Part shown: positions 55,840 through 64,000 of the stretch, piece by piece
Numbering within the stretch: position 1 is the stretch's first letter
Layout: each line of letters opens with the position of its first letter
From: Misgurnus anguillicaudatus
Taxonomy: Eukaryota > Chordata > Actinopteri > Cypriniformes > Cobitidae
Direction: 5' to 3'
Assembly (NCBI RefSeq): GCF_027580225.2
Contig: NC_073358.2
Coordinates: 9,925,501-9,989,500 of the forward strand
Length of the DNA stretch: 64,000 nt
Made by a program: the position numbers and the translations under genes
Notes under the pieces: model-generated
What the model was told of the DNA's origin: nothing
Database searches by the model: none
Seen by the model: the letters and a program-made list of their open reading frames with translations, nothing else

Positions 55840-56640
55840 AGTTGGCAGCATTTCGTTTGATGGCTCTGTCGCACTGACAGGATTCTCTCTTTAACTTCGC
55901 ATTTCCATCGACGGCATGTCGTCGTGGACGCGTAAAAATATGCTACATTTCGCCAACTGCATGTAATGTGACACAACCCACATAGCGTGACTATGGAATA
56001 TGGGCGATGCGGAGCTGTCAAACTCTTCTTTGATCGCCTGCGATGGTCACCATGGCAATAATTACGCGTCAGGAGAACAGCGCCGTGTGGAGATCGCGTA
56101 AAAGCGCACTGTCTGTCAGATAGTGACCGTTTCCAGAACAGGTGCGTGCATGTGTGTGAATCGCTCTCAGTCCGGCTATAGACCGACGATGGGATGGCAC
56201 GGCGCGGGTGAACGCTAGATCGCCCGGCTCGGGTGTTATTTGGTGAAGCGGCACCGGCTGTTGCGCATCACGTTGGTGGAAACCCGGCGTGGATGGGTGG
56301 CGGTTCCGCATCGCAAGGAGATCCCCCCGCCTCGCGCAGAGAGACCACCCGGATTCTGCAGAGGAATGCCGCGACGCGCCGACAGCGAGCGTCTTTACAT
56401 TGCGTCCATCGGGGTATTGGAGAAGTGCAGTGGGCGAAGGCATAGGCTGACTCTGCGCGCAACAGACCGCGGCCAGTCGTGACTTTCACCTGGCGACACA
56501 AACACGGACCCTATCGCGTTTGGACGCGTGCCATCCGCGCAACAGCTGCGCGTTAATGCCAGCAGGTGCAAGACCTGACTTTAGTGCTGGTTTGCCCTGT
56601 GCATCACTCTATCTGTTACATTCTCTTGGCATTCATTGTG
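55840..56640 (+). promoter_or_regulatory. CpG-rich region, probable kcnab3 promoter/5' UTR
   Basis: Frequent CpG dinucleotides and high GC between about 55860 and 56570, against an AT-rich background on both sides, directly upstream of the kcnab3 start. No TATA box or start site can be fixed. A (GA)n tract (55761-55803) borders it on the left. Confidence 0.5.
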
Positions 56641-56687
56641 ATAAACTCAAGCACACAGTGGCTGCAGTTGTGTGAACACTGGTCAGG

Positions 56688-56950
56688 ATGCAGGTATCAT
56701 TTGCCTGTACAGAGCACAATCTAAAGAGCCGCAGCGAGGATCGGCTGTGTGGCCTGCGAACTGCCCCTCCACCAGGGGGCAGCAGCAGTGGAGGGGGCGG
56801 AGGGGAAAGAGGGAGCGGACAAGGAGGAAACGGCAACTATGCCCCTCAGAGCTCCGTCAAATTACGGGATACGATGGGACCCCGCCCTTTACCTCAAGGC
56901 CATGCCCACATGAAAGAGGCTATTGGACGACACAGTAGCATGAAATACAG
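56688..56950 (+). CDS. kcnab3: kcnab3 first coding exon (Kv channel beta-3 N-terminus)
   Basis: ATG at 56688 opens 87 codons plus AG, ending at donor GTAAGG. MQVSFACTEHNLKSRSEDRL closely matches the N-terminus of Kv-beta1/beta3 (MQVSIACTE.NL.SR..EDRL). The following CG and a long Gly/Ser/Pro-rich linker favour KCNAB3, and MKYR at the end is where the aldo-keto-reductase core (NLGKSG) starts in exon 2. The cytosolic beta subunit binds Kv1 alpha subunits; this N-terminus acts as an inactivation ball, with Cys7 present. Exon 2 was not found up to 64000, so intron 1 exceeds 7 kb. Confidence 0.88.
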
Positions 56951-57458
56951 GTAAGGAGAAAGGGCGGGGCTAGACAGGTGGAGGTGTGTGAGGTTTTGAG
57001 GTGTTGCAAAATATTTTAAAGGAACTTTCATATAATTCCACAGGACCATTTTTCCCGCCAAGCATAAAGAAACACATACAACTAGTCTTTCTCATATTCA
57101 ATCCAGATAGAAATCCATTTTTTTACTTTGCTGTAAACAATGACATATCATGATAATTTAAACATCAGGGTAAAAAAATGACATGGAAAACTATTGAAAA
57201 TGTTTTTTATTCGGCGTTTGTGTGTAACACCACATGTGACTGGTGTATTCTTTATGGGATGATGTTTTATGAGCTTTTTAAAGGGGTCATGACGTTGCTA
57301 AAAAAGAGCATTATTTTGTGTATTTGGTGTTCAAAAAAATATTAATTTCCACATAACGTACATTATTGTTGCTCCTCTATGCCCTGCCTTTATCAAACAA
57401 AGCTCATCGTTTTAAAAAACGCTGTGTGCTCTGATTGGCCTGCTATCCCTACCCAGTC

Positions 57459-57956
57459 TCACGAAGTTTCGTGATATAGTCACTTAATTTTTTGATTATT
57501 TTTTCGTGATATTATCACAAATTTCCGTGTGTTTTCGTGATCGTATAACGAATTCCTATTTTTGTGTGATTATAACGTATTGGTTACTTAACTGCTTTTT
57601 CCTATCTTTAAACCATTGTTGCTTCGGTTTAGGGTTAGATTTGGTGCTTGCATTAGAATGTCACTTTATATATTGGTTAATACTATTTTTTCTGATTAAT
57701 TTTTTTATATGTGGCCTGGCGTTAGGGTTAGAGTTTGGTTTGGGTAGGGATTTAATTTTATGTAAATCGAACCCTAAACCGAAGTGACAATGGTAAGAAA
57801 ATAGGACAAAACAGTTAAGAAACCAATACGTGATAAATCACACAAAAACAGGAATTCGTTATACGATCATGAAAAAACTCGGAAATTCGTGATAATATCA
57901 CAAAAGAAAATCAAAAAATTACGTGATGATGTAAAGAAATTTCGTGAGACTGGGCT
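57459..57956. mobile_element. Palindromic element with CCCAGTCTCACGAA ends, copy 1
   Basis: CCCAGTCTCACGAAGTTTCG at the left pairs with AATTTCGTGAGACTGGG at the right; inner motifs CGTGATCGTATAACGAATTC / GAATTCGTTATACGATCATG also pair. It lies in kcnab3 intron 1. Confidence 0.78.
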
Positions 57957-58255
57957 TTCTATCCAGTGGGTTGTGATTGGCAAATACCCTTAAGCATGTG
58001 ACGGAAATGTTACGCCCCTTACCATATTTGGAATAATACAGCGTCTCCATGGCTTGGCGGTGGTGGCGAGAATACTACATCAAGAATAAAAGTTGCGCTT
58101 TCTTTCTTTACACCTGGGCGGTGTTATGCAAATCTTCCTACACAGTGATGTAGATATGTGGGCGTGTTTGAATGAGGCATTTTAGGAAGGCGTGGATGGG
58201 TTTTTACTTTTAGAAAGAATATCTTTTTGGGTTTGAGATTTTACAGATCTTCTAT

Positions 58256-58795
58256 ACACTGAATAAAAATAATTCATTCAATTTACTCCATTTTTTTAAG
58301 GTAAGTGGTTGCAATCAATTTATTTAAGCTACATTTAAACAAAAAATGGTAAAATAAAACAAAATAAACTTTTGTTTAAATGTAGCTTAAAGGGAACATT
58401 TTCCATGTTTAAGTGCTAATTGGGTCATTTTTTCAACCTAGAATTTCTATCAACCTAGAAAATGTGAAAAAGAACAACTCATTAACTTTGTTTTGGTAAA
58501 CCATTCTCTGCAAGCATGTGAAAAAATAGGTCACTGAAATTTGGCTCCCCTTGTGATGTCAGAAGTCTCCCCTTGTGATGACCTACAAAGTGTCAATTTT
58601 AATTTTTTGCTATAATAAATTATCTATATGGTATTTTAAGCTAGAACTTCACATACGTACTCTCGGGACACCAAAGATTTATTTGACATCTTAAAAAAGT
58701 CTTGTGAAATGTCCCCTTTAAATAAAAATTATTGCAACCAATTGCCTCTAATAAAATTGAGTAAATTGAATGAAACATTTTTTCAGTGTACACTG
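58256..58795. mobile_element. Palindromic MITE family G copy 1, interrupted
   Basis: Left CACTGAATAAAAATAATTCA, then AAGGTAAGTGGTTGCAATCA; the right end ATTTTTTCAGTG is inverted. The element at 58391-58717 splits its right arm. Confidence 0.75.
58391..58717. mobile_element. TTAA-type MITE, family H (327 bp), nested
   Basis: Starts AGGGAACATTTTCC, ends TGTGAAATGTCCCCT, with TTAA at 58387-58390 and 58718-58721. The intact family G copy at 58794 reads GTAGCTTAAATAAATTG across the same point, giving the empty site. Confidence 0.85.
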
Positions 58796-58998
58796 AAAAA
58801 ATGATTCATTGAATTTAATAATTTTTTTTTAAGGTAAGTGGTTGCAATCAATTTATTTAAGCTACATTTAAACAAAAAAGATTAGTAAAGTAAAATAAAA
58901 TATAAAACTTTTGTTAAAATGTAGCTTAAATAAATTGATTGCAACCACTTACCTTAAAAAAATGGATTCAATTCAATTAATCATTTTTTCAGTGCACA
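58793..58998. mobile_element. Palindromic MITE family G copy 2, intact
   Basis: CACTGAAAAAATGATTCATT at the left pairs with AATTAATCATTTTTTCAGTG at the right, and AAGGTAAGTGGTTGCAATCA pairs with TGATTGCAACCACTTACCTT. Confidence 0.85.
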
Positions 58999-58999
58999 A

Positions 59000-60660
59000 A
59001 CAGCTTTTAACACTCCAAAGACAAAAGAAACATGAAATCACATCATATGACCCCTTTAAAGATTCATAAGGGCCCACTGACAGCCACTTAAAAAAAACCT
59101 GAGTGTGTGTGCATTGATGTGAGTTGAATGTGTGTCAAACGGGATCTTAAGAGAGGCAGACAGTGAATCAGCCCCTTTGAGGATACTGTATCTGTATGCA
59201 GTTTTGCTCGCATCTTTGCCTGGTTCACATTATTGGCCCAATGGCACGTATGCTTTATACATTATAAACACATAGCTGTCATTCTGTTCCATGTGGATTT
59301 ATTTCTTACTGGCCAGCACACTGATCATATAGCTTAATTTATTTGACAGCATTATTCTCCACTGAAATATGTTTGTTAGGTTCAATACTTTATCGTGTCA
59401 CAGTGAAGATGACTATAATTCATAGGTGGACTGTCTGAAGATGCTGGAGGGGTTGAAATTGCGAAAAAAAAATTTTTTTTACTAATTTTATTTGGTGCAC
59501 TAGTGGCAGGTTTATTCTGCGGACTGCGATTATGTAACACACATAATGCCTGTTGTCCATTAATGTTTAAACACTGTGACTAATGGACCCAATGTCTATT
59601 AGTCTTTAAAGGTCATATTTTACCGTCTAAGGGCTGTTATTTATAAAACATGGCTCATTGCACACTTTAGTAATTAAAGCATTTGTATACATTTTGTGTG
59701 TGTATGTATGTGTGTGTGGATGTTGTACTAGTCTAATTTCCAGACAACAACAGTTTGAGGATATTTCCCACTTCAACCTGGAAATAATGCCTGGACACAC
59801 TTTAAATGTTTTAACGTTACTTAATTAAGACGTTAAGAAATATCTCAAATCTGAGTTGTCTGGAATTCAACATGACATCTGATGCATATTTGAAGCATTC
59901 TTTTGTACTAAGTGTAAACATTCTGTTTAAAACAGATTTATATCAGCCATCATATTGCTTATTAACCATAACAAAAAAAAACTGTCTTTTCACATCTGTA
60001 CATCCTTAAAAAATGGCAATTTTCCTGTATTCGCTTACTGTTGTACACTAAAAACATGTAAAATATCATTATAAAATTATAAAAAAGTACAATAGTAATT
60101 TAACAGTATGTAATGACATACCTTCGTGTGGTAGTGTGATGTATTGTTGTTCCATGACCTCATTTTCAGCAATCATATTTAGTAAGACAAAAATGTATAT
60201 ATATATATATATATATATGAAATGTATATATAATTTGTGTATTCAACATTTGTAAAATTTTTGAAAATTGTTTGGATAGGGTAGAGACAAAAATCTCAAG
60301 AACAAGATACAAATGTTAAAAATGTCTTAATTTTTAACAATTTTTTGGGCTTTACTGTAAATGTCATTATTTTACTTTTCAAATTTTTTTTCTCCAAAAA
60401 TAACCTTATAGTTTGTTTGTGCAAGTAGCTTATTACAACGTACAGTTGCGTGTTAGGAATAAGTGCCCTCTAGTGGCCAGCAGCTTTTCAAGATTGTTTG
60501 CCTTATTCGTCAGATTAGACTAATTAAATTGTATGCATTTTTAAAAGCATAAATAAACATTTATAAACGGTTTCAGCAGTAACAACATAAACAAGCGGTT
60601 TTCGTGGAAAACACGTAACTTCCGGTAAACTCCTCTAAGAAAAAAATAACAACAAAATCC
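59000..60660. other. kcnab3 intron 1, no recognised features
   Basis: AT-rich intronic sequence with a short (TA)n near 60196-60220. No exon resembling NLGKSGLRVSCLGLG was found. Confidence 0.5.
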
Positions 60661-60679
60661 GTTTAAAGTAGTTTATTAA

Positions 60680-61004
60680 AGCAACACCAAAGAGTTTTTT
60701 TTACCTTAAAATAACGTTTCCAAAAAGGTTTCAGTCGTTCATCCACTCGAAACAGGGTGAACAACCCTTTCACATTCGCTTTGCAGCCCTCTATCGGCCA
60801 AAAGCGCACTAAAGAAGTTTCCAACCGTCGGGTCGCGGTACTGTAGTTCGAGTGAAAACTACAAAAACTTGCTTTACAGCAGACCTTCAAACCAATCAGA
60901 GCCAGCTTTGCTGCAGTAGGCTAAATTATTTACGACAGTGGTAATGGACAATTCCGCTTCCAACCTGTAGGGGGAGCAAAGAGCAAAAACTCTTTAGTGT
61001 TGCT
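60680..61004. mobile_element. TTAA-type MITE, family C copy 2 (325 bp)
   Basis: Ends AGCAACACCAAAGAGTTTTT and AAAAACTCTTTAGTGTTGCT are inverted, flanked by TTAA at 60676-60679 and 61005-61008. Confidence 0.85.
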
Positions 61005-61263
61005 TTAATATAACAAGCAAAATAAACAACATGTACATTACCTAGGAAACCAAAACATTTGTTATTTTCCATGAGGTATTTGTTTAAGAGTTCAGTTTCA
61101 GCAACTAGTCAGACCATTAAACAAACCGAAACTGGAAGTAAAGTTCGGACCACACGTGTGTCCGATGAAACGGTTTATAGGTTAAAGATAAAAGTTTGGG
61201 GCATCTAACCCCACCACTACCCTATAAGCTCAACCACTTTTAACACAACACGGAAATAAAAAT

Positions 61264-61673
61264 ACACTGAAAAAAATATTTTTTAAAGGTAAGTGGTTGC
61301 AATCAATTTATTGTTACAGTATTTATTAATCTTTGTTAATGTTAGTTAATAGAAATAAAGCTTTTAATTGTTTGTTCATGTTTAGTTCACAGTGCATTAA
61401 CTAACGTTAACAAGATTTTAATATAGTATTAGTAATTGTTGAAATTATAAATGCTGTATAAGTGCAGTTCATTATAAGTTCATGTTAACTAATGTTAACT
61501 AATGAACCTTAATGTAAAGTGTTACCAATTTATTTAAGCTACATTAAAACAAAAGTCTTTTGTTTTGTTTTTCAATTTTTTTGTTTGTTTAATTGAAGCT
61601 TAAATAAATTGATTGAGACCACTTACATTCAAACAATTGAGTAAATTGAATGAATAATTTTTTTTCAGTTTAC
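61264..61673. mobile_element. Palindromic MITE family G copy 3, interrupted
   Basis: The left part to CAATCAATTTA and the right part from TTTATTTAAGCTACATTA are separated by a foreign ~215-bp stretch (about 61311-61527) starting TTGTTACAGTATTTATTAAT, itself a known type of fish repeat (TTAACTAATGTTAACTAATG). Confidence 0.72.
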
Positions 61674-61679
61674 AGTCAC

Positions 61680-62608
61680 GGGTTTTTATTGCATAAATTC
61701 AGCAATAAACAACAGTATAAAAGTATTACAAACAACTTGGGTTGCAAACCTTGCGAACTGATGTATTTTTGTGGGCAAAACCTGGAAGCAAGTTAGCATT
61801 TAGCACCTCTGGTTCCATCGCCGAACTTAATGTTTTTTATGTGGTTTTGGTTAAACTTCTAAAATAGGATCCTGCTTTAACACAATGACATATGACATAT
61901 TCTTTCAAATAAAACACACCAGTAAACTCCCCCCCCACTTGTGACACTTTAAAGCTTGAATGTGTCTCAAAAAGGGTGGTTGCTAACACGTTGCTACATG
62001 GGCTACCGTCTTTGTCGGGGAAGCAAAAACAATGCAACATGGGCACAATTCCCAACAAACATTCATCCACAAAGTATTTCCTTATAACTGAACATGTTTT
62101 TAAATGAGTTTAATAAAGTTTGAAATAGCTGTCGGAAGCTTGGTGGTGATAACGTTGATGTGGAAAGACGGTGGTGTAGTTCGCTTGTAGCCTAAGGTTA
62201 GCTAATATTTCAAGTAAACGCATTTAGACTTCAAAATTTATAAAAGTTGTGTTCATCTATGAAGATTATCTTGTTGGACAAAACGTGTAAGTGTAATTAT
62301 CGTTTATTAAACACAGAGCTTATTTTATGTCTATGGAATAAATTAATGCGCTTTTTGTCAAGGGAACCAGCTTCCCACTTCCGGGTTGGCATACAAAAAT
62401 ACGTCATCCCTGCGGCACTCTATGGACAAAAAGTTGTATGGGTTAGAGGATAGATTGAACTGGAGATGTTAAAACTCACTGATATTGATTCTGCTTTATT
62501 TTTCACACATTGCACTGCAGGATTCACTGTTAGAAACCAAGTTCTCCTACTGCATAGACAAGTCACATACTGTTCTCAATATACTTACTGTGCTGCAGTA
62601 GTTGTCTG

Positions 62609-62609
<1 letters not shown>
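61680..62609. other. kcnab3 intron 1, nothing recognised
   Basis: No exon or complete repeat was identified. Confidence 0.45.

Positions 62610-62696
<87 letters not shown>
62610..62696 (+). repeat. (GT)n microsatellite
   Basis: About 43 GT units in kcnab3 intron 1. Confidence 0.97.
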
Positions 62697-62697
<1 letters not shown>

Positions 62698-62699
62698 GC

Positions 62700-63685
62700 A
62701 GTCTCACTAATGAAAAAAGGCCATATATGCACACACTCAAATGCAGTTTTTCATATGTAATGCATGTATACACACCCACAGGAGCACACTTACTGTGTAA
62801 CAGCACTCAGAATAGCAACATAATGACAATGATAATGATGTTAATGATTCTTAATTGTCATGTTTAAATAACTGCTACTTCTTTCCTATGCATTATTAAA
62901 GAGGCTATTAGGAAACATATGCATGTAATGTTTCATCGCCTGTGAATGTGGCAGTTGTGCTTGTCATAGACAGAGGTTACACAGCAACGTCCTTTTAAAT
63001 TTGCCTAAATATGCCAGATAATTATTCATACACCATATGTTAGATCAGTTTCACAAACTGTTTATGGAGGTTTGCGCACGTCACACGTTCATTTGTAGTC
63101 AATGTTTTGAATGCAGGTAAATGTAACTGTTGTGGCTGTACAAATGTAAAGATAAATTGCATTTTCATGTTTTTATTCACTTTGAGCTTGTCGTGCATTA
63201 TGCAAAATTATGAAATAATATAAATAATGACCAGGCACAGAACCTAACAAACATATATTCAAATATATCTCATCCTCAGATCTACGCTATTAAGTCCCAA
63301 ATTTCGAATAAAAGAGTCAAACGGCACATTTTAAGCAAGGGTTTGTATTCCGACCGTCACATTGCATTTTGGGATTGACAGCGGTGAAGAAAATAGCATC
63401 AAAGCAAAAGATCTGAGGTAAAGAGAAAAAAAAATCTGCTGAATACATTTAGACCCAGGCTCGTGACTGCTCATCCGAGGGGCGCTTATTCAAAATATGT
63501 GTTCTGAGTGTCATGTGTTTTGCTTGTGTTTTCAAAATATGTGTTCTGTGCGTGGAGCGATCCTATGTACATCACGTGTTTTGTCAAAATATGTGCCTCC
63601 TGCACACGCATCAAAATCATTGATGATAAAAGAGACGCTCACGTTCACAAAATACACGCAAGACACTCTCTTAACAGTAAACTTT
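62700..63685. other. kcnab3 intron 1, nothing recognised
   Basis: AT-rich. A short direct repeat (TTTTCAAAATATGTGTTCTG at about 63489 and 63530) is present. No coding signal. Confidence 0.45.
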
Positions 63686-63689
63686 CAGC

Positions 63690-64000
63690 CCAGTCTCACG
63701 AAATTTCGTTATATAGTCACGTATTTTTTTGTATTCTTTTTTCGTGCTATTATCACGAATTTTCGTGTTTTTTCGTGATCGTATAACGAATTCCTGTTTT
63801 CGTGTGATTATCACGTATTGGTTACTCAACTGTTTTGTCCTATTTTCTTACCATTGTCGCTTCGGTTTAGGGTTCGATTTACATAAAATGACATCCCTAA
63901 CCAAACCCAACTCTAACCCTAACGCAGGCGACATATAAAAAAATTAATCAGAAAAAATAGTAAACCAATATATAAAGATTCTAATGCAAGCACCAAATCT
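63690..64000. mobile_element. Palindromic element with CCCAGTCTCACGAA ends, copy 2 (truncated by window)
   Basis: CCCAGTCTCACGAAATTTCG onward matches 57459-57780, including CGTGATCGTATAACGAATTC. The right end lies beyond 64000. Confidence 0.75.

Noticed and set aside
56069..56501. Several overlapping frames upstream of kcnab3
   Set aside because: They arise from the CpG-rich composition; frames on both strands are open and none has splice sites or recognisable domains.

Overview
The window is vertebrate nuclear DNA, almost certainly from a ray-finned fish and probably a cyprinid. The evidence is interrupted genes with GT-AG introns, AT-rich intergenic DNA, long (GT)n tracts, and a very high density of short DNA transposons with exact target-site duplications (hAT, TTAA-inserting, Tc1, Harbinger types) plus a few tRNA-derived SINEs. 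The species is inferred, not proven.

Three protein-coding loci are supported, all on the + strand. (1) Positions 301-32998 hold 22 exons of kif1c, a kinesin-3 motor gene. The exons splice in frame from early in the motor domain to the stop codon (1140 residues in the window); the N-terminal ~35 residues lie upstream. A candidate poly(A) signal lies at 34705. (2) Positions 43796-50055 hold an unrecognised small gene, modelled as two exons giving a 126-residue basic protein. (3) Positions 56688-56950 hold the first coding exon of kcnab3, a Kv-channel beta subunit, behind a CpG-rich stretch; its remaining exons lie beyond the window. KIF1C and KCNAB3 both sit on human 17p13, so the order fits a rearranged piece of that synteny. 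The genes have no evident joint function: one is a microtubule motor, one a potassium-channel accessory subunit, one unknown.

The rest is mobile DNA, often nested. Introns of kif1c carry two copies of a ~0.9 kb TTAA-flanked element (2972-3861, 6538-7419), a 2.9 kb TTAA composite with a hAT inside (7549-10431), and a hAT with a second element inside it, set in a repeat whose uninterrupted paralogue survives at 46996 (12065-13195). There is also a 4.5 kb block bounded by inverted repeats (19471-23994) and a 2.1 kb TTAA element with a hAT inside (24606-26699). Downstream are a Tc1-like element with a damaged transposase (34868-36157), a hAT nested in a hAT with a BED-finger remnant (40650-42257), and many MITEs.

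The points most worth checking are a displaced partial copy of the kif1c FHA exon at 28601-28768, the unrecognised gene at 43796, at least eight separate AG...CT element families all flanked by TTAA, the Asn/Gln/Arg-rich C-terminal tail of this kif1c, and an element at 51746-52662 with a 4-bp ATGT duplication supported by uninterrupted paralogues. No prokaryotic system, CRISPR array, rRNA or functional tRNA gene was seen.
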